A stretch of 64,000 nt of DNA from Oscillospiraceae bacterium. GTDB lineage: Bacteria > Bacillota > Clostridia > Saccharofermentanales > Saccharofermentanaceae. The position numbers and the translations under genes were made by a program. Positions 55,431 through 64,000 of this stretch are shown piece by piece; position 1 is the first letter of the stretch, and each line of letters begins with the position of its first letter. The notes under the pieces are model-generated. The model was not told the origin of the DNA, searched no databases, and was given only the letters and a program-made list of their open reading frames with translations. The stretch spans positions 109,508 through 173,507 of the forward strand of contig CADAIP010000002.1 in assembly GCA_902787975.1 (NCBI GenBank), in the 5' to 3' direction.

Positions 55431-57242
55431 ATGTTCCAAAGTACGCTTCTTAAGCGAACAATGTCTCTTGTCGTATTGTCTCTTGTGGCTTCAGCCGTTA
55501 TTGCGACAATAGCATTCGTTGTCGCTGGAAAAAGCGCAACGCTTTCTCTTGAGCTCGAAAGCGCCATTAAGATCGATTCCAGGTACAACGAGATCTTTTC
55601 GAGCCACCCGGAATACTTTGAAGATTCTGATTTCAGATATTTTTTCTTCAGTTCCAGTTATTCGACCGGGCATGACTACTATCTGGTTAACATGTACGGT
55701 GAACTGGTCAATTACACCAGCATAGAAAACAGGAATTTGAATCCTGCAGATACTGCTGAGATCCTTACCAAGATCAGCACTTTCTCATTCGATAACAACA
55801 ACGGCCTGGATTACTATGTCGCTGATGAATTAAACTACAACATCTCAGATACGATCAACGTATCCAGACTCAGAATTACGATCAACGGTAACCCTTATTT
55901 TCTTTATTCATTAAAATACCTCAACGGTTACAACGAGCTTATCAGCCAATATCTCAACATTCTCCTTCTTTCCACACTGATGGCTGCTTGTACGATGCTC
56001 GTACCTGCATATGCTTTCGTAAGCAGGATGGTACTTCCTCTCCAGACTATCAATGAGATCGCCATGGAATACGGTAAAGGCAACTTTGACATCAGGGCTG
56101 ATGAATCCCATAAGGGCGAGATCGGTGAGCTCGGACAATCATTCAACTTCCTTGCAGACAGACTCTCAAAATCAATCAGCGATCTTACTGCAGAACGTAA
56201 CCAGCTTCAGGATATCTTCGATGTTATTTCGGATGGTATTGTAGTTGTCGACAGCAAATCAGTACCTGTAACCACAAACAAGGCAATCCATAAGATCTTT
56301 GACCGTGCCGAAAAGAATAATATGTTTACCGAAAGACTCCAACTGATTCCTTTCGATGATGTATGGAATGACTTCGAAGACTGTATCGCTACAGGTGAGA
56401 CAAAGACCAGACAGATCGACACAAGAGATTATGCATACCAGTGTACGATCATTCCTAAGTATGACTCAACAGACAGCACAAAGGTAATCGGCGCCACAGG
56501 CTTCTTCCGTGATATCTTCGAAGAACAGAAAAACGAGCGTTTCCGTCAGGATTACGTTGCCAATATCTCGCACGAGCTCCGTACGCCTCTCCAGACACTA
56601 AGAGGTCTTATCGAGCCTTTGTCTGACGGCATGGTTAAGAAAGAGGCTGACCGCCAGCGTTACTATCAGATCATCTTAAACGAGACAATGAGACTCTCTC
56701 GTCTTATCGACGACATGTTAGAGCTTTCAAAACTCCAGTCGAGAACACTTGCATTTAAGATGTTCCCTTTCAACCTGAACAACCTTATTCAGAGTATAGA
56801 AATCAGATTCAAACCTATCATGAAGGAAGCCGGAATAAAGTTCTCAGTTCAGAACAACTATGGCGAACTTCCTACTGTTATGGGTAACCCTGACCGTGTA
56901 GAACAGATCCTGGTCATTCTTCTCGACAATGCCAAGAAATATACTCCGGCCGGCAAGAGCATTACCATTCTCACCGACTATATCGAGACAGAGAAGAAAG
57001 TCTATGTTTCCGTGGCTGATACAGGCCAAGGCATTCACGAGTACGATATCGGACATATCTTCGACAGATTCTTTAAGGCAGACCGTGCGCGCGGTAAGAA
57101 GGGTTCAGGTTTAGGCCTCTCTATCGCAAAGGAACTTCTTACTTACATGGGTGAGACTATCACCGTCAACAGTAAGTATGAAGAAGGTTCTACCTTCACA
57201 TTCACGTTGACAAAGGCAGAGGTTCCGGATGCCTGGGACTGA
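55431..57242 (+). CDS. Membrane sensor histidine kinase
   Basis: 603 aa. Two membrane segments (about 10-33 and 173-196) bound an extracellular sensor domain of ~140 residues, then HAMP (~196-250), a PAS-like region (~260-360), HisKA with His381 (ISHELRTP), and HATPase_c with N-box DNAKKYTPA, G1 DTGQGI and G2 GSGLGLSI. PAS-containing architecture like WalK/ResE/PhoR. Its ATG follows the regulator's TAA directly; its 3' end overlaps the pseudouridine synthase by 14 nt. Confidence 0.95.
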   Translation: MFQSTLLKRTMSLVVLSLVASAVIATIAFVVAGKSATLSLELESAIKIDSRYNEIFSSHPEYFEDSDFRYFFFSSSYSTGHDYYLVNMYGELVNYTSIENRNLNPADTAEILTKISTFSFDNNNGLDYYVADELNYNISDTINVSRLRITINGNPYFLYSLKYLNGYNELISQYLNILLLSTLMAACTMLVPAYAFVSRMVLPLQTINEIAMEYGKGNFDIRADESHKGEIGELGQSFNFLADRLSKSISDLTAERNQLQDIFDVISDGIVVVDSKSVPVTTNKAIHKIFDRAEKNNMFTERLQLIPFDDVWNDFEDCIATGETKTRQIDTRDYAYQCTIIPKYDSTDSTKVIGATGFFRDIFEEQKNERFRQDYVANISHELRTPLQTLRGLIEPLSDGMVKKEADRQRYYQIILNETMRLSRLIDDMLELSKLQSRTLAFKMFPFNLNNLIQSIEIRFKPIMKEAGIKFSVQNNYGELPTVMGNPDRVEQILVILLDNAKKYTPAGKSITILTDYIETEKKVYVSVADTGQGIHEYDIGHIFDRFFKADRARGKKGSGLGLSIAKELLTYMGETITVNSKYEEGSTFTFTLTKAEVPDAWD

Positions 57243-57939
57243 TTCTGAAGGCATAAGGCTCAACAAATACATTGCTTCGTCAGGTCTCTGTTCAAGACGC
57301 GAGGCTGATACTCTCATCGAAAACGGTAAAGTAACTATAAACGGTATTGTTGCCGTGCAAGGCACCAAAGTAAACAAAGGTGATGTTGTCGAAGTATCAG
57401 GCAGAAAGATCAGACCTGATGACGACATGATCTATATTGCATTCAACAAACCTTTGGGTATTACTTGTACGACTGACAAAAGAGATCCTTCAAACATCAT
57501 AGATTACATCGGTTTTGATGAGCGCATCTTCCCTGTCGGACGTCTTGATAAGAACTCTTCAGGACTTATCCTTCTTACTAATGACGGTTCGATAGTTAAT
57601 AAACTCCTCAGGGCAGAAAACGGCCACGAGAAAGAATATCTTGTAACCGTTAACCGTCCTTATGACAAGGAATTCATTAAATCAATGGAATCAGGTGTTC
57701 CTGTTCTGGGACAGCTCACTCTTCCCTGCAAACTTAAGCCTTCCGGTGACAGAACTTTCAAGATAATCCTCCACCAGGGCTTAAACCGTCAGATCCGCCG
57801 TATGTGCGAATACTTAGGTTATAAAGTTACCAGACTCAAGCGTATAAGATTCATGAACATTATGCTTGGCGACCTTGAGACCGGCAAATGGAGATATCTT
57901 ACTTCAGACGAAAAAAAAGAATTACTTAAAGACATTTAA
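57229..57939 (+). CDS. RsuA/RluF-family pseudouridine synthase
   Basis: 236 aa. N-terminal S4 domain (about 9-60, RLNKYIASSGLCSRREAD) then the catalytic domain with GRLDKNSSGL (Asp) and the RluF mark GLNRQIRRMCEYLGY. RluF modifies 23S rRNA U2604 in E. coli; the target here is inferred. Overlaps the kinase gene, so it is the third gene of the two-component operon, an odd pairing. Confidence 0.9.
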   Translation: MPGTDSEGIRLNKYIASSGLCSRREADTLIENGKVTINGIVAVQGTKVNKGDVVEVSGRKIRPDDDMIYIAFNKPLGITCTTDKRDPSNIIDYIGFDERIFPVGRLDKNSSGLILLTNDGSIVNKLLRAENGHEKEYLVTVNRPYDKEFIKSMESGVPVLGQLTLPCKLKPSGDRTFKIILHQGLNRQIRRMCEYLGYKVTRLKRIRFMNIMLGDLETGKWRYLTSDEKKELLKDI

Positions 57940-57965
57940 AAAGGCTATCAGTCAGACAGCCTTTT
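57939..57965. terminator. Bidirectional terminator
   Basis: AAAAGGCT / AGCCTTTT stem (57939-57946 with 57958-57965), loop ~11 nt, T-runs on both strands. Ends the two-component operon and the clpX-led leftward operon. Confidence 0.85.
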
Positions 57966-57993
57966 ACTTTTAAATATAATTAACTCTATATAA

Positions 57994-58767
57994 TTACTCT
58001 TCGTCAGCCTTTTCTTCAGAAGACTCTTCAGATTCTTCAGAAGTTTCATTAGCTTCTTCAGCTTCTCTTGCAGCCTGCTCTTCAGCTCTTCTCTTAGCTT
58101 CAGCTTCTTCATCAGCCTTCTGCTCAGCCTTAGCTTCTTCTACAAGTGCATCAAGATCAGTTGAACCTGTATCCTTGCCTTCATTATCCTTCTCGTAATA
58201 GAACTTAACCTTATCCTTGCTGTTGCGCGCACCATATGCCTCAGCAATAGCAAAACACTCTTCACGAAGCTGCTTGAAATCATCAACAGATTCAAGATCG
58301 GAAGAAGATGTCTGATAGCATGCATCCTCAAATACATCATCAAGAACGAGATAGAATGTAGCATCCTTCTTGAAATTCTTATCGATAATAGCTTCGGCCT
58401 GGTCAGGTGAACCGTCTCTGCCGTCGAAGTTTTCGAAAGGAATCGCAATCTTGCTGTATCTGTATCTGAGAACAACGTTCTTCTCATTGTAATCAACAGC
58501 TACACGGAACTTGGCAATGAGGAAAGACTGCGCAAATACAAGGATGCTGATGATCGTGCTGATACAACCTACAACAAGCAATCCGATCTTAATGATGTTG
58601 TCACTAACCTTGAGCAATCCAATCAAAGCAAGAAATATACCAAGAATACAGAAAATAACAGAAAGCACTCTGTTACGTGTAATCTTAGAAGGATTTGCCG
58701 GATAGCAGTGCACGCCTTCCTTAGGCAGCTTTTCGATTAGTTCTTTGTTTTCGAGTTCATTAGGCAT
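57994..58767 (-). CDS. Hypothetical membrane protein with long acidic tail
   Basis: 257 aa, unrecognised. Two adjacent hydrophobic helices (about 35-55 and 60-82), a small soluble domain (~88-200) with VDYNEKNVVLRYRYSKI and FENFDGRD, and a Glu/Ala-rich coiled-coil tail (~208-257). The PH-like (YcxB/PHb) layout of two helices then a beta-rich cytoplasmic domain is possible. Starts 18 nt after valS and is the last gene before the terminator. Confidence 0.7.
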   Translation of the reverse strand: MPNELENKELIEKLPKEGVHCYPANPSKITRNRVLSVIFCILGIFLALIGLLKVSDNIIKIGLLVVGCISTIISILVFAQSFLIAKFRVAVDYNEKNVVLRYRYSKIAIPFENFDGRDGSPDQAEAIIDKNFKKDATFYLVLDDVFEDACYQTSSSDLESVDDFKQLREECFAIAEAYGARNSKDKVKFYYEKDNEGKDTGSTDLDALVEEAKAEQKADEEAEAKRRAEEQAAREAEEANETSEESEESSEEKADEE

Positions 58768-58785
58768 ATAAACACCCCTCCTTAA

Positions 58786-61440
58786 TTATTTGCTCAAAAC
58801 CTCTATCCTATCTGAAAGATTAGCATACATTTCTTCATACTTTGCAAGCTTAGCTCTCTCCTGTTCAACAACTGCAGCAGGTGCCTTGCTTACAAACGAT
58901 TCATTTGAAAGCTTGCCGTTAAGACGCTTGATCTCACCGTCAAGACGTGTCTTTTCCTTATCAAGTCTTTCAAGCTCTTTTGCAATATCGATAAGATCTT
59001 CCAAAGGAATGTAGATCTCTCCGCCGCCGAATACTGCTGTAACGGCTGTAGAAGGAATTCCTTCCTTGGACTGTCTTGTCTCAAGAGAGCTTACGGATGC
59101 GAGTCTCTCAAGGAAGCCCTCGCCGTCAGTAAACATCTTTGCGATCTTATCAGAAGATGTAACTACGATGATGTGAGCCTTTCTGGAAGGAGCAACGTCC
59201 ATGTTCTTTCGAACTGCACGGATGCCTCTGATAGCATCGATCATAGTATTCATCATCTCAGCATCCTCAGGGCTGGACAATACCTTGTCTGCCTCAGGCC
59301 AGTCAGCGATCATGATGGATTCAGACTTATCAGCGATAACGAGATTGGAGTAAACCTCTTCAGTGATGAAAGGCATGAAAGGATGCAGGAGCTTCATTGC
59401 TTCGCTCAAAACATAATTGAGGAGATAGATAGCATTGTTTCTTGTCTTGCAATCCCTATCGTAAAGTCTGCTCTTTGTTATCTCGATATACCAGTCGCAG
59501 AAGTTATCCCAGAGGAAGTCAACGATCTTGCTCAAAGCAACACCAAACTCATAGTTATCAAGGTTAACCGTAGCTTCATTGATAAGGTTGTGGAGCTCTG
59601 TAAGGATCCACTTATCTTCAGTTGTGAAGATGGCCTCATCAACAAGGTCAGGTGTGAACTCGTCATCTGTATTCATGACAACGAATCTCATGGCATTCCA
59701 GATCTTGTTGGAAAGATTACGGCCCATGAGGATCTTATCTTCCTGGAATCTCTGGTCATTACCCGGAGCATTACCAGTAACAAGAGCAAATCTCAAAGCA
59801 TCGCAGCCGTTCTGCTCAATTACTTCGAGAGGATCGATACCATTGCCAAGAGACTTACTCATCTTACGTCCCTGTGAGTCTCTTACAAGACCGTGAATGA
59901 GAATGTCACGGAACGGAACATCATCCATGTGTGCAAGACCAGCAACGATCATTCTGGAAACCCAGAATGTGATGATGTCGTAACCTGTAACGAGCGTATC
60001 CGTAGGATAGAACTTGGCAAGGTCTTCAGTCTTCTCAGGCCATCCGAGTGTTGAGAAAGGCCAGAGAGCAGATGAGAACCATGTATCAAGAGTATCAGGA
60101 TCCTGACGCATCTCTTTGCCGCACTTAGGGCATGTGCAGGAAGATTCCTTTGTAACGACTAGCTCGCCGCAGTCATCACAGTAGAATGCAGGGATCCTGT
60201 GACCCCACCAGAGCTGTCTGGAGATACACCAGTCTCTGATGTCCTCCATCCAGTTGAAGTAGTTCTTGGAGAATCTCTCAGGTACGAATCTGATGGAACC
60301 ATTTCTGACAGCCTCGATTGCGGGCTTTGCGAGTTCTTCCATCTTTACGAACCACTGGAGAGATACACGGGGCTCAATAGTAGTACCGCATCTGTAGCAA
60401 GTACCTACATTATGTGAATAGTCTTCGATCTCTGTGAGGAATCCGCCCTCTTCAAGATCCTTAACGATAGCTTCTCTGGCTTCGTATCTGTCCATTCCGG
60501 CATACTTCGGATAATCTTCAGTGATCTTTGCATCTTCTGTAAGAACTGTGATTACCTCAAGGCCATGACGCTGACCAACTTCGAAGTCGTTAGGGTCATG
60601 TGCAGGTGTAATCTTAACGGCACCTGTACCGAATTCGATATCAACATAATCATCAGCGATAACAGGGATCTTACGGCCGACAAGAGGCAGAACGAGCATC
60701 TTGCCTACTACATCCTTATAACGCTCATCCTTAGGGTTAACGGCAACAGCTGTATCACCAAGGAGAGTCTCAGGTCTTGTAGTTGCGAGGTCGATATATC
60801 CTGAACCGTCCTCGAAAGGATATCTCAGATGCCAGAAGTGGCCTGCCTGGTCTGCATAATCAACCTCAGCATTGGAAATTGAAGTAAGGCAATGAGGACA
60901 CCAGTTGATGATTCTCTCACCTCTGTAGATCAAGCCCTGATTGTAGTACTTAACGAATACTTCCTTTACAGCATCAGAGCAGCCTTCGTCCATTGTGAAG
61001 CGCTCATGTGACCAGTCGCAGGAAGAGCCTATCTTCTTGAGCTGCTCAACGATCCTGCCGCCGTACTGTTCCTTCCATGCCCATGCTCTTTCAAGGAACT
61101 TGTCACGTCCGAGATCATCCTTTGTAAGGCCTTCCTCACGCATGGTTGCAACGATTCTGGCCTCTGTAGCGATTGAAGCATGGTCAGTACCGGGTACCCA
61201 GAGGGTCTCGTATCCTGACATTCTCTTATATCTTGTGAGGGTATCCTGCAATGTATTATCCAAAGCATGACCCATGTGGAGCTGGCCGGTAATATTCGGC
61301 GGAGGCATCACGATAGAGAACTTCTTTCCCTTCTTGCCTGCCTTAGGCTTAAAATAGCCGCTGCTTGTCCACTTCTCATAAAGCCTGCTCTCGGCTTCAT
61401 TAGGATCAAAAGCTTTACTGATCGAATCAATTCTTGCCAT
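58786..61440 (-). CDS. valS: Valyl-tRNA synthetase
   Basis: 884 aa. Charges tRNA-Val. HMGH (55-58) in PNITGQLHMGHAL, editing domain with TTRPETLLGDTAV, KMSKS in GRKMSKSLGNGIDP, anticodon-binding domain, and the C-terminal coiled coil (~820-884) typical of ValS. A CxxC...CxxC insert (CTCPKCG) is near 400. Between ROK kinase (21 nt) and the acidic membrane protein. No T-box upstream. Confidence 0.97.
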   Translation of the reverse strand: MARIDSISKAFDPNEAESRLYEKWTSSGYFKPKAGKKGKKFSIVMPPPNITGQLHMGHALDNTLQDTLTRYKRMSGYETLWVPGTDHASIATEARIVATMREEGLTKDDLGRDKFLERAWAWKEQYGGRIVEQLKKIGSSCDWSHERFTMDEGCSDAVKEVFVKYYNQGLIYRGERIINWCPHCLTSISNAEVDYADQAGHFWHLRYPFEDGSGYIDLATTRPETLLGDTAVAVNPKDERYKDVVGKMLVLPLVGRKIPVIADDYVDIEFGTGAVKITPAHDPNDFEVGQRHGLEVITVLTEDAKITEDYPKYAGMDRYEAREAIVKDLEEGGFLTEIEDYSHNVGTCYRCGTTIEPRVSLQWFVKMEELAKPAIEAVRNGSIRFVPERFSKNYFNWMEDIRDWCISRQLWWGHRIPAFYCDDCGELVVTKESSCTCPKCGKEMRQDPDTLDTWFSSALWPFSTLGWPEKTEDLAKFYPTDTLVTGYDIITFWVSRMIVAGLAHMDDVPFRDILIHGLVRDSQGRKMSKSLGNGIDPLEVIEQNGCDALRFALVTGNAPGNDQRFQEDKILMGRNLSNKIWNAMRFVVMNTDDEFTPDLVDEAIFTTEDKWILTELHNLINEATVNLDNYEFGVALSKIVDFLWDNFCDWYIEITKSRLYDRDCKTRNNAIYLLNYVLSEAMKLLHPFMPFITEEVYSNLVIADKSESIMIADWPEADKVLSSPEDAEMMNTMIDAIRGIRAVRKNMDVAPSRKAHIIVVTSSDKIAKMFTDGEGFLERLASVSSLETRQSKEGIPSTAVTAVFGGGEIYIPLEDLIDIAKELERLDKEKTRLDGEIKRLNGKLSNESFVSKAPAAVVEQERAKLAKYEEMYANLSDRIEVLSK

Positions 61441-61461
61441 AACTAAATCTGATATCCTCTC

Positions 61462-62418
61462 TTACTTCTTTATCATTGAGAGCGCACCATAGAGGATGGA
61501 ATCATCTCCTAAAGCCGCTTTCTTGAATTCAACTGTTTCTCTGATCGAAGGCATACAGTATCTGTCGACTTCTGACAGGATCTTCTCAAGGAAAATATCT
61601 CCTACTGCCTCGATGACACCGCCGCCGTACACAACAACGTCAGGGCTGAATGTATTAACAAGATTGCCGGATGCAACCGCAAGATAATGACATGCACGGT
61701 CAACTGCTTCAACAGCAACACTGTCTCCTTCAGCCAAAGCGTTTTTAAGCACCTTGGACTTGAATACACCGTTTTCCACGGCTTCCGCCATGGAAGACGT
61801 TCTTCCTCTTGAGACCTGCTGTCTGATATAAGCAGACATACCCTGCTTGCTCGAGAATGCCTCAAGGCAACCTCTCTGTCCGCAGTTGCATAAAGGTCCC
61901 TCAGGATCAAGGATCATATGGCCGTATTCTGCAGCCTTAAACTTATTACCTGTGAAAAGCTCGCCGTTAAGGATGAGACCGCCGCCCATACCGGTACCGA
62001 CGAAAAGACCGACGACATTCTTATAGCCCTTGGCAGCACCATACTTATACTCACCAAGCACGCCGACATTAACATCATTTCCAATGTAAAAAGGACAACC
62101 GAATTCCTTTTCAATCGGCTTCTTAATATTGTAATTTCTCCAAGGAAGGTTGGGTGAGAAAAGAACGACGCCTGTCTCCTGGTTGATAACTCCGGGAGCA
62201 CCTGCAGCAATGGCATTGATCTTATCAGCCTTAATTCCTGAAGCATCAATAAGCTCTTTAACAACGTTGATTATGAGCTGCTCAATGTTATCAGATGAAT
62301 CTCCGCCTGACTTTGTCTTCTTCTTGAGTCTGAAAACAATTTCTTTTTTGGAATTGAAAACAACTCCAAGAACTTTGGTTCCACCAATATCCAGACAAAT
62401 GTTATATGATTCTGCCAT
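61462..62418 (-). CDS. ROK-family glucokinase
   Basis: 318 aa from the ATG at 62418 (AGGAGG 8 nt upstream). ATP-dependent phosphorylation of glucose or another hexose. N-terminal LDIGGTKVLGVVF, catalytic Asp in IGNDVNVGVLGE, and the zinc-binding block CNCGQRGCLEAFSS with GHM before it. Lies between clpX and valS, not with sugar genes. Confidence 0.92.
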   Translation of the reverse strand: MAESYNICLDIGGTKVLGVVFNSKKEIVFRLKKKTKSGGDSSDNIEQLIINVVKELIDASGIKADKINAIAAGAPGVINQETGVVLFSPNLPWRNYNIKKPIEKEFGCPFYIGNDVNVGVLGEYKYGAAKGYKNVVGLFVGTGMGGGLILNGELFTGNKFKAAEYGHMILDPEGPLCNCGQRGCLEAFSSKQGMSAYIRQQVSRGRTSSMAEAVENGVFKSKVLKNALAEGDSVAVEAVDRACHYLAVASGNLVNTFSPDVVVYGGGVIEAVGDIFLEKILSEVDRYCMPSIRETVEFKKAALGDDSILYGALSMIKK

Positions 62419-62460
62419 AGCCTTACCCTCCTTTTTCAATCTGTTCGTTTACAAAAAAAA

Positions 62461-63789
62461 TCAGCTTACGCCCAAAGCTGCTCCGTTAGCAGCATTTGCT
62501 TCACTATAACTCTTCTCGGAAGTGCCGTTCTTGTATATGAGAACCGGCTGCTTTCCTTCGACAATGCACTCTTTCTTGATGATGCATTCCTTAACGTCTT
62601 TCTCGGAAGGAATGTTAAACATAACATCTCTCATTGCGTCTTCGATGATGGATCTTAATCCTCTTGCACCGGTGTTCTGCTCGATTGCCCTGTCAGCAAT
62701 TGCCCTGATCGCATCTTCTTCAAAAACAAGTTCAACGTCATCCATCTTGAGCATCTTCTTGTACTGCTTGATGATCGCGTTCCTGGGTTCTGTAAGAACT
62801 CTTACAAGTGCATCAGCATCAAGCTTATCAAGAGCTACCGTAACAGGAAGACGTCCGATGAACTCAGGGATAAGACCGAACTTCATAAGGTCATCAGGCT
62901 TTACATCGTGGAAATAGAAACCGCTGTTTCTGTCCTTCTTGGACTGAACTTCAGCACCGAAGCCGTACTGCTTCTGCTCTACTCTCTGTGCTATGATCTC
63001 ATCGAGGCCGTCAAATGCACCGCCGACGATGAAAAGGATATTTGTGGTATCGATCTTGATACACTCTTCGTTAGGATGCTTTCTGCCGCCCTTCGGGGGA
63101 ACATTAGCTACAGTGCTCTCAAGGATCTTGAGCAAAGCCTGCTGAACGCCCTCACCTGATACGTCACGTGTAATGGAAACGTTCTCGGACTTCTTTGTGA
63201 TCTTATCGATCTCATCGATATATACGATGCCTGTCTGTGCTCTTTCGATATCGTAGTCAGCTGCGATGATGAGCTTAAGAAGAATGTTCTCTACGTCTTC
63301 GCCGACATAACCTGCCTGTGTAAGGCTTGTGGCATCAGCAACTGCGAAAGGAACATTGAGGATCCTTGCAAGCGTCTGAGCAAGAAGAGTCTTACCTGAA
63401 CCTGTAGGTCCGAGCAAAAGGATATTACTCTTGGATATCTCTGTATCATCAGCGGGAAGATCTGAATAAACTCTCTTGTAGTGATTATATACAGCAACAG
63501 AAAGTGCGATCTTCGCATCATCCTGACCGATAACATAAGAATCAAGCTTCTCTTTAATCTCATGAGGTGTAACAAGCTTCTTGGGCTTGATGCTGCGCAT
63601 CTTACGCTTCTTGTTGACCTTCTCCTCTTCAGCAACGATGCCGTATGCTGTTCTGATACAGTCAATGCAGATATAGCAGTTAACACCGGAGAAAAGTCTT
63701 GGTACCTCATACTCTGATTTACCGCAGAATGAGCAGCTCAAAACTTCTCTTGAGTCGCCGCCGTAGTTGCCATTCTTAGAATTAGCCAT
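62461..63789 (-). CDS. clpX: ATP-dependent Clp protease ATP-binding subunit ClpX
   Basis: 442 aa. AAA+ unfoldase feeding ClpP. N-terminal zinc-binding domain (Cys19, Cys22, Cys41, Cys44), Walker A GPTGSGKT (~128-135), Walker B DEIDK, sensor arginines, and IGF-type loop region in the C-terminal part. AGGAG 8 nt before the ATG. First gene of clpX-glucokinase-valS-membrane protein; clpP is not adjacent. Confidence 0.97.
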   Translation of the reverse strand: MANSKNGNYGGDSREVLSCSFCGKSEYEVPRLFSGVNCYICIDCIRTAYGIVAEEEKVNKKRKMRSIKPKKLVTPHEIKEKLDSYVIGQDDAKIALSVAVYNHYKRVYSDLPADDTEISKSNILLLGPTGSGKTLLAQTLARILNVPFAVADATSLTQAGYVGEDVENILLKLIIAADYDIERAQTGIVYIDEIDKITKKSENVSITRDVSGEGVQQALLKILESTVANVPPKGGRKHPNEECIKIDTTNILFIVGGAFDGLDEIIAQRVEQKQYGFGAEVQSKKDRNSGFYFHDVKPDDLMKFGLIPEFIGRLPVTVALDKLDADALVRVLTEPRNAIIKQYKKMLKMDDVELVFEEDAIRAIADRAIEQNTGARGLRSIIEDAMRDVMFNIPSEKDVKECIIKKECIVEGKQPVLIYKNGTSEKSYSEANAANGAALGVS

Positions 63790-63826
63790 TAAAAATCTCC
63801 TAAAAAATGATATTTTTAGTCATGAT

Positions 63827-63854
63827 ATTTTATCACTACCTGCCATTTTAACAA
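63827..63854 (-). promoter_or_regulatory. Probable clpX promoter
   Basis: Minus strand TTGTTA (63849-63854), 16-nt spacer, TAAAAT (63827-63832). No CIRCE or CtsR-type operator was seen. Confidence 0.5.
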
Positions 63855-63940
63855 ATAATATATATATAAATATTTCAAAATGGTGATAATTTAGGCTCAA
63901 TTACGCCGTGCCCATATAATTGTGTAAATTCAAAATAAAG

Positions 63941-63966
63941 AGCCAAGTGGCTTAACCTTGTATAAT
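63941..63966 (+). promoter_or_regulatory. -10 element and palindrome for a rightward gene beyond the window
   Basis: TATAAT at 63961-63966 preceded by a perfect palindrome AGCCA-AG-TGGCT (63941-63952) that overlaps the spacer and -35 area. AAGGAGGT at ~63987-63995 is a strong ribosome site, so a start codon should follow just past base 64000. Confidence 0.5.
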
Positions 63967-64000
63967 TTTAATTGCGACAAAAAATCAAGGAGGTTAAGTA

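Noticed and set aside
1..64000. CRISPR array, insertion sequence, prophage or defence island
   Set aside because: No regular spaced repeats, transposase, integrase or defence genes were seen; the window is core genome.

Overview
This 64-kb window reads as chromosomal core of a low-to-moderate GC Gram-positive anaerobe of class Clostridia. The support is the PolC-type replicative polymerase, a YqfN/YqfO-type locus beside dnaG, the ScpA/ScpB condensin pair, an IspH-ribosomal protein S1 fusion (a known clostridial arrangement), a complete-looking MEP isoprenoid locus, and a single-gene CdsA/UppS/RseP block in the usual Firmicutes order. Genus cannot be read from the sequence; a gut or rumen relative of the Oscillospirales/Saccharofermentans type is only a guess. 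No transposase, integrase, phage gene, CRISPR array or rRNA was seen. Almost everything is on the minus strand; only glutamine synthetase, a DUF4012 protein, a two-component system with a pseudouridine synthase, the tail of a histidinol phosphatase at the left edge and a gene just outside the right edge run rightward.

Layout. 1-6.9 kb: end of a histidinol phosphatase, then a leftward five-gene overlapping operon lrp - aminotransferase - prfB - acyltransferase - membrane adenylate cyclase. 7-13.7 kb: malic enzyme, a membrane protein, a large divergent glutamine synthetase (rightward), a small membrane protein, aquaporin and a Bacteroidetes-like purM. 13.7-17.4 kb: RNase P RNA, a Nif3-family protein, trmK and dnaG, without the sigma-factor gene that usually sits between dnaG and trmK. 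17.5-19.6 kb: dapA-dapB-yajC. 19.8-35.5 kb: rpsB-tsf, then pyrH-frr-uppS-cdsA-dxr-rseP-ispG-polC-priA. 35.7-38 kb: a DUF4012 envelope protein. 38-40.6 kb: thyA, a histidine phosphatase and DHFR, a palindromic repeat and two tRNA-Pro genes. 40.6-49.5 kb: ileS - M50 protease - scpA - scpB - RpiR regulator - cmk - ispH/rpsA. 49.6-54.6 kb: rRNA/RNA modification genes and a lipoprotein cluster. 54.7-57.9 kb: two-component system and rluF-like gene. 58-63.8 kb: clpX - ROK glucokinase - valS - acidic membrane protein.

Functional links. The window holds three MEP-pathway enzymes (Dxr, IspG, IspH) and the undecaprenyl synthase and CDP-DAG synthase that feed the envelope; two steps of the diaminopimelate route; the thymidylate cycle (ThyA plus DHFR); and much of the replication restart and elongation apparatus (PolC, PriA, DnaG).

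The most interesting observation is in PolC. The exonuclease domain that is inserted in the PHP domain is present but all of its acidic catalytic motifs are gone, while the nine PHP metal-ligand positions look complete, including an Asp that B. subtilis PolC has lost. That suggests proofreading has moved from the DnaQ-like domain to the PHP domain or to a separate protein. Other points worth a look are a tRNA-Pro with an AGG anticodon, a candidate S2 leader upstream of rpsB, a triple-motif palindromic element near thyA, a compact RNase P RNA whose promoter lies in the preceding gene, and a two-sensor adenylate cyclase.
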